Both the position numbers and the translations under genes were made by a program. A stretch of 64,000 nt of DNA. Source: Mixophyes australis (taxonomy: Eukaryota > Chordata > Amphibia > Anura > Limnodynastidae). Shown one piece after another: positions 10,401 to 21,168 of this stretch (its first letter is position 1; every line of letters begins with the position of its first letter). The stretch covers positions 339,951,375 through 340,015,374 of the forward strand of contig JAVHZZ010000003.1 in the NCBI GenBank assembly GCA_036250195.1, written 5' to 3'. The notes beneath the pieces are model-generated. The model did not search any database. It was not told where the DNA came from and saw only the letters and a program-made list of their open reading frames with translations.

Positions 10401-12117
10401 CACTCCCCAGCGCTTTTGGGGTGTCCCCCATAATTGTGCATTAATATTTCTGGCTGTCAAAAGTCATATCTGTCAGCAGTATCTACTAAATAATTTGTAG
10501 CACTCCTCAGTGTTTTTGGGGTGTCCTCCCTAATTGTGCATTAATATTTCTGGCTGTCAAAAGTCATATCTGTCAGCAGTATCTACTCAATAATTTTTAG
10601 CACTCCTCAGTGTTTTTGGGGTGTCCTCCCTAATTGTGCATTAATATTTCTGGCTGTCAAAAGTCATATCTGTCAGCAGTATCTACTCAATAATTTTTAG
10701 CACTCCTCAGTGTTTTTGGGGTGTCCTCCCTAATTGTGCATTAATATTTCTGGCTGTCAAAAGTCATATCTGTCAGCAGTATCTACTCAATAATTTTTAG
10801 CACTCCTCAGTGTTTTTGGGGTGTCCTCCCTAATTGTGCATTAATATTTCTGGCTGTCAAAAGTCATATCTGTCAGCAGTATCTACTCAATAATTTTTAG
10901 CACTCCTCAGTGTTTTTGGGGTGTCCTCCCTAATTGTGCATTAATATTTCTGGCTGTCAAAAGTCATATCTGTCAGCAGTATCTACTCAATAATTTTTAG
11001 CACTCCTCAGTGTTTTTGGGGTGTCCTCCCTAATTGTGCATTAATATTTCTGGCTGTCAAAAGTCATATCTGTCAGCAGTATCTACTCAATAATTTTTAG
11101 CACTCCTCAGTGTTTTTGGGGTGTCCTCCCTAATTGTGCATTAATATTTCTGGCTGTCAAAAGTCATATCTGTCAGCAGTATCTACTCAATAATTTTTAG
11201 CACTCCTCAGTGTTTTTGGGGTGTCCTCCCTAATTGTGCATTAATATTTCTGGCTGTCAAAAGTCATATCTGTCAGCAGTATCTACTCAATAATTTTTAG
11301 CACTCCTCAGTGTTTTTGGGGTGTCCTCCCTAATTGTGCATTAATATTTCTGGCTGTCAAAAGTCATATCTGTCAGCAGTATCTACTCAATAATTTTTAG
11401 CACTCCTCAGTGTTTTTGGGGTGTCCTCCCTAATTGTGCATTAATATTTCTGGCTGTCAAAAGTCATATCTGTCAGCAGTATCTACTCAATAATTTTTAG
11501 CACTCCTCAGTGTTTTTGGGGTGTCCTCCCTAATTGTGCATTAATATTTCTGGCTGTCAAAAGTCATATCTGTCAGCAGTATCTACTCAATAATTTTTAG
11601 CACTCCTCAGTGTTTTTGGGGTGTCCTCCCTAATTGTGCATTAATATTTCTGGCTGTCAAAAGTCATATCTGTCAGCAGTATCTACTCAATAATTTTTAG
11701 CACTCCTCAGTGTTTTTGGGGTGTCCTCCCTAATTGTGCATTAATATTTCTGGCTGTCAAAAGTCATATCTGTCAGCAGTATCTACTCAATAATTTTTAG
11801 CACTCCTCAGTGTTTTTGGGGTGTCCTCCCTAATTGTGCATTAATATTTCTGGCTGTCAAAAGTCATATCTGTCAGCAGTATCTACTCAATAATTTTTAG
11901 CACTCCTCAGTGTTTTTGGGGTGTCCTCCCTAATTGTGCATTAATATTTCTGGCTGTCAAAAGTCATATCTGTCAGCAGTATCTACTCAATAATTTTTAG
12001 CACTCCTCAGTGTTTTTGGGGTGTCCTCCCTAATTGTGCATTAATATTTCTGGCTGTCAAAAGTCATAACTGTCAGCAGAATCTACTAAATAATTTTTAG
12101 CACTCCCCAGTGGTTTG
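10401..12117 (+). repeat. 100-bp minisatellite, 17 units, in the hAT leader
   Basis: Units starting CACTCC(T/C)CAG lie at every hundredth base from 10401 to 12001, with a partial unit at 12101. The 15 units from 10501 to 12000 appear identical. The first unit (10401) and the last (12001, with changes such as CATAACTGTCAGCAGAATC) differ, as expected for an array homogenised from the inside. The units contain no ATG on the plus strand. The array ends only 9 bp before the transposase start codon. Confidence 0.97.
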
Positions 12118-12125
12118 CGCTCAGA

Positions 12126-15119
12126 ATGGATTCAAAGCAGTCCACATATGATCTAAATGAGCAACCAGGTTCTGTCACCAGTCCTGATGTTAGTGTTCCC
12201 AGTACGTCATCTGGCCAAGGCGATGTCAAACAACAGAGTGTTTTCAAATTAGTGCAAAAAACAAAAACCAAAAAAAAATTTACTGTATTGAAGCGAAAAA
12301 GAAGTGTAACTGAGCAAAAGTTAAGTGACGATAAAAAAAAAATTGCAAGCATGCCATTCTACACACGCAGTGGCAAAGAGAGAATGAGGCCTTCACCTTT
12401 GGCTATTAGTGGCAGATCCCAAAAAGTTACCCAGCCTACAATTGGTGCACAACTACTGTTACGCGTCAAAGCTGAGCTGCAAGATAACAGTGAGGCATTA
12501 CAGGAGAATATTTGCTCTGATTCACAAATGACAACAATCCCTGTGGAGAGTCCATCCAACAGTGGGATGTCTAATCGTGAGCATTCTGCTGATGTGTGCC
12601 TTAATAGCCCGAGTGTAGCCGGTGATACCCAAATTGAGGATGCCACTTTGGAATTAGAAGAGGATGAGGGGGAGATTTGTGTAGGCGACGAGGGCGCTAA
12701 TGAGGATGTTGATGAGGATGAGGTTGTTTGTGTAAGTCCTGCACCAGTGGCAGCAGTTCTGGCACGTGACAAGAAAAAGGCCATTGTCATGCCTGGGCAT
12801 AAAACAAAAAAATCCACTTCTTATGTGTGGAATTATTTCTACCCAAATCCAGACAACAATTGTATAGCCATTTGTAGTGTATGTGAAGCCACAGTCAGTC
12901 GAGGGAGGGACCTTAACCATCTTGGAACCTCGTCTATGTTACGCCATTTAATGAGAGTTCATGGCAAAGTGTTGGGAAAAGCTGAAAGTTCTTCCCAAAA
13001 GAATACAAGCACTCCCTCATCAGCTAAGACCCTCCGCTCACCGACATACCGACGGCTACAAAATACACCCACCACACCATCCTCATCAATATCCTCAGTA
13101 GCGCTCGGAGTTAGCCCGGCATCCCACTTAAGGCTGGATGACTCCGGCACTATTATTGATTCCTCTGAAGAAAGCGTTAGTCCTGCTGCTGCTGTTGCTG
13201 CTGCTGGGGGTGAATCGTCATCCCAGAGGCAGGTGAATAAAATGAGCAGTCCTACATTTCAGCAATTAACTGTGAAACAATCATTTGCGAGGGGAAGCAA
13301 ATATGACAGCAGTCACCCAGTCGCCAAGCGAATCACAGACGCCATGGCTGCAATGTTAGTGTTAGATCTGCGTCCAATCTCCACAATAAACGCAGCTGGT
13401 TTTTCACAGTTAATTGAGGTTTTGTGTCCGCGTTACAGAATTCCATCGCGACACCATTTCTCCCGTAAAGCTATTCCACAACTATACCAAAAAGTGTGTA
13501 AAAATGTAGAGATTGCGCTGAAAAATGCCATTCTGCCCACTGTTCACTTAACCACAGATATGTGGACAAGTGGAAGTGGCCAAACCAAAGACTATATGAC
13601 TGTGACAGCCCACTGGGTTGGTCATTCACCTTCACCAGCAGGAACAGCAGCAGCATGTACACCACTACGTAACATTTGTCACAGGCAGGCCACTCTTTGT
13701 ATCACCGGCTTCACTAACAGGCATACGGCTGACAATTTGTTACGCAAACTGAGAGATGTGATTGATGCATGGCTTATACCACTCGGACTCTCCCCAGGGT
13801 ATGTCATTTCAGATAACGCCAACAATATAGTGCGAGCATTACAGCTGGGTGATTTCCAACATATTCCCTGTTTTGCTCACACCATCAACTTGGTGGTGCA
13901 GAGCTTCCTACGAAATAACCGTGAGGTGCAGGAGATGCTTTCGGTGGCCCGTAAAATTTCAGGCCATTTCAGGCATTCAGCCACAGCATGTAGGAGATTA
14001 CAGCAGCTCCAAGAGCAGTTTAACTTGCCCTGCCACCAACTTAAGCAAGAGGTGGTAACTCGGTGGAATTCCACCCTGTACATGCTTCAGAGGATGGAGG
14101 AACAGCGCAAAGCCATCCAAGCATATTGCACAAGTCATGACATTGGGAAAGGAGGGGGGATGTATTTCACTCTTGCACAGTGGGGAATCCTTTCAGTGCT
14201 GTGCAAGGTGCTGAAACCATTTGAAGTTGTGACATGTGAGGTCAGTGCAGACTCTGCTAGTTTGAGCCAAGTCATTCCTTTAATTAGACTATTGGAAAAG
14301 CAGCTTGAGAAAATGAAGGAGGAGCTGAAAGCAAGCAATTCAGCAAAGTATGTTGGCCTTGTCGATCAAGTACTTAATTCGCTTCACAATGATCCTCGAG
14401 TTATTAAGATCTTGAACTCGGATCAGTACGTTTTGGCCACTGTGCTTGATCCAAGGTTTAAAACCTACATTGAGTCTTTACTTGTAAATGAGCGAGATGT
14501 GAACTTTTGCAAGGAGCTATTGCTCAGCAAGTTGGCCGCTGAACTGGGCCTCGGCTTGACGACGTGTCCTCCTTCACTTTCTCAAGCTGTTGCTCGTAAA
14601 AAATTAAATTTCCAAAAAAGAAGCAGGGAAGACACAGGGGGCAGACCAGAACAATTTAACATCTGGGCTGGTTTGAAGGATTTTTCAAAAAAATGTGTCA
14701 CTTTGCCCATAACTCCATCCAATATGAGTATAAACATGCAAAGGATGGTGGAGGATTACTTTCAAGAGGTAGTTGATATGGAAATGTCAGACAGTCCCTT
14801 TCCTTACTGGGAAGAAAAGCAGGCCATTTGGAAACCCATGTACAAACTTGCTTTGCAATACCTAAGCTGCCCACCCTCCAGTGTGTACTCTGAACGAGTG
14901 TTCAGCACAGCAGGGAACTTAGTCAGTGATCGCCGTAGAAGGTTACTTCCCAAAAATGTGGAGAAAATGATGTTTATAAAAATGAACTACATCTTCCACG
15001 AGGAAGGCCTTCACCATCCAAGACATCCAAGCACTGACTGTTCTCTAATGGCGGATTCAAGCGGCGATGAATTGATAGTCTGTGATGATGACGTACACAC
15101 TGATGAGGGTGAGGATTAA
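12126..15119 (+). CDS. hAT transposase with BED zinc finger, 997 aa
   Basis: This protein would excise and insert the surrounding element in the nucleus by a DDE-type reaction at its terminal repeats. A basic, nuclear-signal-like patch lies at residues 45-59 and an acidic stretch at 175-199. The BED zinc finger has C250, C253, H274 and H279. The RNase H-like core has D478 in TTDMWTSG, D563 in SDNANN, the C582-x2-H585 motif in CFAHTINL, W647 in TRWNST and E923 in SERVFSTAG. The C-terminal dimerisation region covers about 893-955. All expected hAT residues that I can check are present and the frame is open throughout. The chosen ATG is the first one after the array, with A at -3 and G at +4. 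It sits centrally in a complete element with target duplication, so it is a transposon gene, not a domesticated ZBED gene. Family assignment is strong. Activity is untested. Confidence 0.95.
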   Translation: MDSKQSTYDLNEQPGSVTSPDVSVPSTSSGQGDVKQQSVFKLVQKTKTKKKFTVLKRKRSVTEQKLSDDKKKIASMPFYTRSGKERMRPSPLAISGRSQKVTQPTIGAQLLLRVKAELQDNSEALQENICSDSQMTTIPVESPSNSGMSNREHSADVCLNSPSVAGDTQIEDATLELEEDEGEICVGDEGANEDVDEDEVVCVSPAPVAAVLARDKKKAIVMPGHKTKKSTSYVWNYFYPNPDNNCIAICSVCEATVSRGRDLNHLGTSSMLRHLMRVHGKVLGKAESSSQKNTSTPSSAKTLRSPTYRRLQNTPTTPSSSISSVALGVSPASHLRLDDSGTIIDSSEESVSPAAAVAAAGGESSSQRQVNKMSSPTFQQLTVKQSFARGSKYDSSHPVAKRITDAMAAMLVLDLRPISTINAAGFSQLIEVLCPRYRIPSRHHFSRKAIPQLYQKVCKNVEIALKNAILPTVHLTTDMWTSGSGQTKDYMTVTAHWVGHSPSPAGTAAACTPLRNICHRQATLCITGFTNRHTADNLLRKLRDVIDAWLIPLGLSPGYVISDNANNIVRALQLGDFQHIPCFAHTINLVVQSFLRNNREVQEMLSVARKISGHFRHSATACRRLQQLQEQFNLPCHQLKQEVVTRWNSTLYMLQRMEEQRKAIQAYCTSHDIGKGGGMYFTLAQWGILSVLCKVLKPFEVVTCEVSADSASLSQVIPLIRLLEKQLEKMKEELKASNSAKYVGLVDQVLNSLHNDPRVIKILNSDQYVLATVLDPRFKTYIESLLVNERDVNFCKELLLSKLAAELGLGLTTCPPSLSQAVARKKLNFQKRSREDTGGRPEQFNIWAGLKDFSKKCVTLPITPSNMSINMQRMVEDYFQEVVDMEMSDSPFPYWEEKQAIWKPMYKLALQYLSCPPSSVYSERVFSTAGNLVSDRRRRLLPKNVEKMMFIKMNYIFHEEGLHHPRHPSTDCSLMADSSGDELIVCDDDVHTDEGED

Positions 15120-15269
15120 GCTGAAGATGATGCCGATAACATCTTTTTAAAACTTTCTATGTAAGTGTAGGGTGCAATCTACCCCCAAAGAGGAAAGGGA
15201 CTTGTGGCATTTCCATATCACATACCATCTTGAAAGGCTGCTGTTAGGGCAATTTATCCTTAAGGGTAG

Positions 15270-16030
15270 GGTGTCATAGACAGAGTGACCCTAAACTGGC
15301 TTTGTCCATTTTTCATAATATTGTACAGTCTATAATGGCTGAATTTTTGGGTATTTTATACAAGTGGAGGGGGGCCTAGAGAGACAGAGTGACCCCAAAC
15401 TGTCTTTCTCCATGTCAATTAATATTGTACAGTCTATAATGGCTGAATTTTTTAGTATTTTATACAAGTGGAGGGGGGCCTAGAGAGACAGAAACCAAAC
15501 TGGCTTTCTCCATGTCAATTAATATTGTACAGTCTATAATGGCTGAATTTTTTGGTATTTTATACAAGTGGAGGGGGGCCTAGAGAGACAGAGTGACCCC
15601 AAACTGTCTTTCTCCATGTCAATTAATATTGTACAGTCTATAATGGCTGAATTTTTTAGTATTTTATACAAGTGGAGGGGGGCCTTGAGAGACAGAAACC
15701 AAACTGGCTTTCTCCATGTCAATTAATATTGTACAGTCTATAATGGCTGAATTTTTTGGTATTTTATACAAGTGGAGGGGGGCCTTGAGAGACAGAAACC
15801 AAACTGGCTTTCTCCATGTCAATTAATATTGTACAGTCTATAATGGCTGAATTTTTTGGTATTTTATACAAGTGGAGGGGGGCCTTGAGAGACAGAAACC
15901 AAACTGGCTTTCTCCATGTCAATTAATATTGTACAGTCTATAATGGCTGAATTTTTTGTTTTTTTAAAAAAGTGGAGGGGGGCCTATAGAGACAGAAAGC
16001 AAACTGTCTTTTTCCATTTCTTTACATATT
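15270..16030 (+). repeat. 100/104-bp minisatellite downstream of the transposase
   Basis: Units carrying GTACAGTCTATAATGGCTGA start at 15323, 15427, 15527, 15631, 15731, 15831 and 15931. Spacings are 104, 100, 104, 100, 100 and 100 bp. The 4-bp difference is GTGA-type sequence within the GACAGA block. The sequence is not recognisably related to the upstream array despite the near-equal unit length. It would lie in the 3' untranslated region. Confidence 0.93.
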
Positions 16031-16125
16031 TAACTATAAGTGTAGGGTGTAATATACATTCAAAGACGATGGCTGCATTGCCAATATGCATAGATGGAGA
16101 GGAAGACAATCTGTTTTGTGTGTAG

Positions 16126-16131
16126 AATAAA
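16126..16131 (+). promoter_or_regulatory. Candidate polyadenylation signal of the hAT transcript
   Basis: AATAAA lies about 1 kb after the transposase stop, just past the downstream array and before the right end. It is the first well-placed signal downstream of the repeat array. Confidence 0.45.
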
Positions 16132-16412
16132 TGAAGGCCTACCAACGAAGAATTAAACAGTTTTTTTGGATGATTTATTACCTCAACAATTAGATTACTT
16201 ATCTCTAAAACAGTTGGAGCACTAAATTGGGTTATTTTAGGCACAAAAACATGTATTTTCCAACAAAATAGCAAAACAAAACCAAACAAAACCAAAACCA
16301 AAACCAAAACACGCAATGGCGGTTTTGCAAAACCAAAACACGACGGTAATCCAGATCCAAAACCGAATCCAAAACCAAAACACGGGGGTCAGTGACCATC
16401 TCTAGAATTTAT

Positions 16413-17968
16413 GCACATATATTTTCTTCTAATTATAAATAGGGACAGTATACTGAGCAACTAAATTGTGTCCCAATTATATATTGGTAGCAGATATTTA
16501 GATGTAAGCCATGTTGGCACACAAGTGGATAGACTCTATTAAGTCAAGTCGGTACATAAGCTCATATTCAGACATTAATCAGGTTGGCACACAAGCGGGT
16601 ACTTAGTAGCAAGCTCGGTTGGTACACAAGCAGGTAGCAGATAATCCAAAAGGACAGGTTTAGGTAGTAGAAGCTAAGCAAACAAAATACACAAGTAAAG
16701 GCTTCGATCAGGAATGCCTATATATAAGCTCAAACAGGAAACAGGATCCAAGATGGACTCTTCAAAGGCAGAATTGCCTACGCTGTATAGGGGAATGTTT
16801 AATGGCAAAGTCAAGAACAAGCTTTTAAGTGCAATAGTGGCACCTGGTGGCCCGAGGTGAAATTGTCTAAAACTATTCTTAATGGCACCAGAAGAGCAGG
16901 GGTGGTAGGACTTGGCATATTAACACTTTATTTTTATTTTTTTTACATTCTTATTATAACCATTTTCCATTCCTCTCAACTAACCCCATTATAGCGAGAT
17001 AGTCCTGATTTGCAGCCTCAGAAAAGGGTGGGAGCGGTCCCATCTAAAATGGGTATGGGGCCCCATCTAAAATGGGTATGGGTGAGCTGATTATGGTGTG
17101 TTTAAGTGAGAGGGGTGGTTCCTTGCATGGATCAGGGAAGGGCTTTCATTGTTACAATTTTGGCAAGTGTTGGTAGGTATGCATTTATTTATTTATTATA
17201 GAGAAATGGCATGTCATGTGGGTGTTTTTACCATGTGGGTAAGTTGTAGTTATGGGGTGGTTCTAAAACAACAGCTATGATGGCAAAAATTGAAATCATG
17301 TTCCACTGACATTTTCTTCCTCCCTCAGCAAGCAGTACTATGACGGTCCTACACCAGGGACCCCTGCACTATAGAGTATATGTTCTCCTAAGCCTCTTCT
17401 TTCCTTGCCAGCAGCCAGGGGCAAATGCAGGTCACAGCGTGAAGTTTGGTGCATTATAAAGTACCACAGTGAGATTTGAATTGTTGGAATCATTAGTGCA
17501 CTGGTGTAGGTAAATGAGTTCATACTGTGTGTGTTCCTGGCAACGGACTATCACAGTTCTGCTAATTAGGGGTGGGGAGAATTATTAGATCAAAATCAAT
17601 TTGAGCTGAAATGATCCTTTAAGGACTGGTGGGTGGCCTACAGAATCAGTTTTACACCTAACAGCTCTCAGGCTAGCAGCAGTCAATAAATATGGATGTG
17701 ATTCTCAGTCTCTGCATACATATATTATGTTTTCCTGGCTCTAAACCAGCAAAAATAGACAAGGAATTTCTTTGAGACGTTTTCCATGGGCTCTCTCCTC
17801 ACTCTGGCAATGAAATGTTGTAATTGGCAAAAAATAAAAGGACGGTGAAAGGTGTTACTCTATCTAGCATCTGTAAATAAGCTATCACTGCAAATACCTT
17901 GAGATTGTTCTTACAAACTAGTAACAGTACCCATGCACCAAAATTACAATAGTACCGATGCAGTCCTA
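16413..17968. other. Unassigned; degenerate short repeats only
   Basis: Three diverged copies of a block like GTTGGCACACAAGCGGGTA occur near 16512, 16582 and 16618. A 24-bp block containing CCATCTAAAATGGGTATGGG is duplicated at 17038-17083. The 16480-16900 stretch may be an old LTR read backwards, but I see no ends. No gene was recognised. Confidence 0.4.
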
Positions 17969-18144
17969 GGGCTAGATTTACAAAGCTGCGGGTTTGAAAA
18001 AGTGGGGATGTTGCCTATAGCAACCAATCAGATTCTAGCTGTCATTTTGTAGAAGGTACTAAATAAATGAAAGCTAGAATCTGATTGGTTGCTATAGGCA
18101 ACATCCCCACTTTTTCAAACCTGCAGCTTCATAAATCTAGCCCC
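17969..18144. mobile_element. Palindromic miniature element, second copy
   Basis: This is related to the element at 9406-9581: GGGCTAGATTTACAAAGCTG at one end and its inverse at the other, with the TTGCCTATAGCAACCAATC arm repeated inverted. It is flanked by TA on both sides (CCTA before, TAGTG after), consistent with a TA duplication. Confidence 0.82.
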
Positions 18145-18251
18145 TAGTGTTTTAACATATAGTTATATAGCGGAAACATTCGCTCAAAGCATCTAAAAGT
18201 TATCATTTATTAAGGGATGTACCATTATTAGGACTATACCAAAGCTTTTGC

Positions 18252-18254
<3 letters not shown>

Positions 18255-18297
<43 letters not shown>
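18255..18297. repeat. (AT)n microsatellite
   Basis: This is an uninterrupted AT dinucleotide run of about 43 bp. Confidence 0.95.
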
Positions 18298-18298
<1 letters not shown>

Positions 18299-18433
18299 AA
18301 CTGCATTTAAATCTTAATTTTACATTGAAAATAGGGATGGGGCATAACTGATTGAATTGTATCTATAATTTGAACTCCTGGAAGTGATAACTCCTGTGAA
18401 ATTGAATGTCAGTAAAATCAAAATTCAGATCTA

Positions 18434-18768
18434 GGGCCTGATTCATTAAGGATCTTAACTTGAGAAACTTCTTATTTAAGTCTCCTGGACAAAACCATGT
18501 TACAATGCAAGGGGTGGAGATTAGTATTCTGTTTTGCACATAAGTTAAATACTGACTGTTTTTTTTATGTAGAACACAAATACTTGATAGCTTATTTGGA
18601 CACTGAAATTTAAAGTTGATATTTGTGTGCTACATGAAAAAACAGTCAGTATTTAACTTATGTGCAAAACAGAATACTAATTTGCAACCCTTGCATTGTA
18701 ACATGGTTTTTTCCAGGAGACGGAAATAAGAAGTTTCTTAAGTTAAGATCCTTAATGAATCAGGTCCC
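18434..18768. mobile_element. Miniature element with GGGCCTGATTCATTAAGG ends
   Basis: GGGCCTGATTCATTAAGGATC at the left is mirrored by GATCCTTAATGAATCAGG at the right. The inner arms AACTTAAGAAACTTCTTATT and TGCACATAAGTTAAATACTG are also inverted. It belongs to the same family as 7312-7628. The ORF at 18662-18964 starts inside it and is a chance ORF. Confidence 0.82.
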
Positions 18769-19029
18769 TGGTTATCAAAAAAATGTAACCTATTCACGAA
18801 AATTAATCAGGATTCAGTTTCATATGTCCAAATTCCAAGAATTCAGATACATCAAAATCTTGCTAAAAGCTAATAGGCTGAATTCTGAACCAAACACTGT
18901 GATCAAAGTGATCATTGTTGCCCGGATCAGTTGTCAGGATATTATACAAACAAAACATCCCTAGGCTTTAAATAGATAAGGTACATTCGTACTACGGACC
19001 AACCATATACTAGCTAGGAGAGTTTTGGT
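18769..19029. other. No recognised feature
   Basis: This is AT-rich spacer without a recognisable gene or repeat. Confidence 0.4.
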
Positions 19030-20222
19030 TAGAGATCTTCACTAGACCCCCTGTGATTTGGTTTTGGTTCTGGATTAAGTTTGTGCTTTGGTTTTGGTTT
19101 TGGATCTGTATTTTTAAGAAAAATAGCTAAAATATGCTAAAATCACATAATTTTGCTTTTTATTTGTTCCTACATTATTATTAACCCCAATAACATTAAT
19201 TTCCAGTCATTTCCAGTCAATTTTGAACACCTCATAGGTCACAATATTATTTTCATCCACTTTCGGACAATGACTGCAGCGAGCTGGCTGGATGCTAAGC
19301 GACAGAGCAACGACACAAACACGGCAGTTCATAGCACATCTAGGAAACACTGCTACATAGCAGTGGCAGAAAAGAAAAGTGGTGCAAAATGGAATTGTCC
19401 TTGGGCCCTCCCACCCACCCTTATGTAAAATATTGAAAAGGACATGCACACTTTAACAAACTAAGCACTACAGCGACAAGGAGTGCCACTTTTGTGGCTG
19501 ATATGTTTGGTTTGTTTGAGCCCCCACAAAACAAGCTAACAATTGGCTTAAGGCACCTAAGGTAACAGTGCTGTTAATGAACTCTACTGTGGCAAGATGT
19601 TGTTGTCATCATTCTCAGCCTCAGCCTAACCTTCATCAGTGTGTACATCATCATCACACATTATTAATTAATCACCACTAGAATCCACCATTACAGTAGT
19701 CCAATTCCAAAGTGGCAACCTCAATTGGTGTATCACCGGCTACACTTGGGCTGTTCAGGCACACATCTGCAGAAATGCTGAAAGGGGCCTTCTTTATGGG
19801 TACACTATCAGAATGGCCACGATTGCACATAACACTCATGGATGGACTCTCCTCAGGGATTTGTGTCATTTCTGAATCTGAGCATACATTTTCCTCTAAT
19901 GTCTTACTGTTTTCTTCCAGCTCAGCTTTTACAAGTAAAAGTATTTGGGCACCACTTTTGGAGTCTGAATGACAAGGTCTTGCTTAGTTACGACTGTCCT
20001 TACAAGAAGATGCCTCAGTAACAGTTGCAGAACTCGCACTTATAGAGAAAGGCGAAGGCGTCATTCTTTCTTTGCCACTGCGTGTGTAGAATGGCATGTT
20101 GGCATTTTTATTTTTTTCTGCAGACAACTTTGCCTGGATTACAGCTCTTTTTTTGTTGACCAAGGTAAAATGTGTTTTTTTACATTTTTGTTTCCCTGAC
20201 TTAAAAACACTATGTACTTTTA
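19030..20222 (-). pseudogene. Internally deleted hAT element, relative of 10051-16404
   Basis: Its right terminus (minus strand) is TAGAGATC at 19030, followed by the GGTTTTGG-rich subterminal zone seen in the intact element. Moving into the element there is about 0.5 kb of 3' sequence, then a remnant of the transposase C-terminus and stop (about 19600-19680; DDDVHTDEG-like). The next bases jump to the N-terminal region (about 19680-20215), which includes the shared peptide ADVCLNSPSVAGDT. By alignment, residues equivalent to about 178-974 of the intact protein are missing, so the BED finger, catalytic core and dimerisation region are gone. The N-terminal part also has frameshifts or stops. 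The 5' end is lost where a SINE begins near 20223. It is a non-autonomous remnant of a sister family. Confidence 0.85.
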
Positions 20223-20545
20223 CACTTCTGCCTCACAGCACTGTGGTCATGAGTTCAATTCCCGACCATGGCCTTATCTGTGTGGAGTTTGTATGTTCTC
20301 CCCGTGTTTGCATGGGTTTCCTCCGGGTGCTCTGGTTTCCTCCCACACTACAAAAACATACTGGTAGGTTAATTGGCTGCTATTAAATTGCTCTTAGTCT
20401 CTCTCCGTCTGTGTGTGTGTGTGTGTATGTTAGGTATTTAGATTGTAAGCTACAACGGGGCAGGCACTGATGTGAATGAGTTCTCTGTACAGTGCTGCGG
20501 AATTAGTGGCACTATATAAATAAATAGATGATGATGATGATAATG
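20223..20545 (+). repeat. tRNA-derived SINE, 5'-truncated
   Basis: The copy begins inside the head at CACTTCTGCCTCACAGCAC, so the A box is absent while the B box GTTCAATTCCC remains. The body and tail match the family closely, with a (GT)n run at about 20410-20428 and a (GAT)n end. It abuts the truncated 5' side of the hAT remnant. Confidence 0.85.
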
Positions 20546-21160
20546 AAGGTGCAAACTGTGTCCCATTGAGAGTATAGGATGAAGCCTGATTTACACCACC
20601 AGCTGCATGTTAAGTGTGGGAAATAAAGTTCAGACAACAGTTATAAATAATTAAGTGAGACAATAGTTAAGATTATCTAAAAACAATTTATTAGGATTAA
20701 TACAAATAAAGATATTATAAGGAACACTCAGTAGATTTTAATATCCTTTAATTCACAATATCCCTTTGTTATTTCACTGTTTGTATTATTATCTAAATGT
20801 TAATTATGACTAAAAGATAAAAATTAACGTATCAGTTAGGATTCACAAGCAACATTTAGAAAAATTGACATTCAGAGACTGTCAGTGCACCGCGTTAAGG
20901 CCAAGTCTTTTTCCTTCATTTCTGTATTTAATCTAACTTGGCAGGTAGCACCTCAATTAATCAATGAGTAATAAAGATGTAATGGTATCTGCAAAAGCAG
21001 AAATAAGTGGTCAATAAATATATAATTTGATTATTGAGTAACAGTTTCTTTACATAGAACTTGTGCGACAATACTTTCTAACGTGTGCAGAAAAGCAAGC
21101 ATGCAACACCACATAAGCATGCAACACCACATAAGAACTATACTCAGTCATAAATAAGCC
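20546..21160. other. No recognised feature except a 20-bp duplication
   Basis: AGCATGCAACACCACATAAG is present twice in tandem at about 21098-21136. The rest is AT-rich with no gene. Confidence 0.45.
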
Positions 21161-21168
21161 TTTATGTA

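Larger units (their letters stand above)
10051..16404 (+). mobile_element. Complete autonomous-type hAT transposon, 6,354 bp
   Basis: The ends are TAGAGATGGGCGG on the left and, reversed, TAGAGATGGTCAC on the right, so the terminal inverted repeat is 9 bp before it degrades. The flanking 8 bp are identical (GAATTTAT at 10043-10050 and 16405-16412), the signature of hAT insertion. In order it contains CpG-containing subterminal palindromes, a TATA box, a 17-unit 100-bp minisatellite, a 997-codon transposase, a 100/104-bp minisatellite, an AATAAA signal and a right subterminal zone of repeated CCAAAAC-type motifs. Hallmarks of a complete element are all present. Activity is an inference. A deletion derivative of a related family lies at 19030-20222. 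Confidence 0.95.

Noticed and set aside
10401..12117. The regular 100-bp repeats as a CRISPR array
   Set aside because: The whole 100-bp unit repeats with no variable spacers, there are no cas genes, and the context is a eukaryotic transposon.
12086..12920. Minus-strand ORFs of 88-152 codons over the transposase
   Set aside because: They overlap the antisense of a well-supported coding frame and show no family resemblance.
12126..15119. A domesticated host ZBED-type gene
   Set aside because: The frame sits inside matched terminal repeats with an exact 8-bp target duplication and keeps the catalytic residues, so it is a transposon gene.
18255..18297. AT run as a replication origin or scaffold-attachment site
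   Set aside because: Base composition alone cannot support either. It is a simple microsatellite.
19712..19972. Plus-strand 86-codon ORF
   Set aside because: It is the antisense shadow of the deleted hAT transposase on the minus strand.
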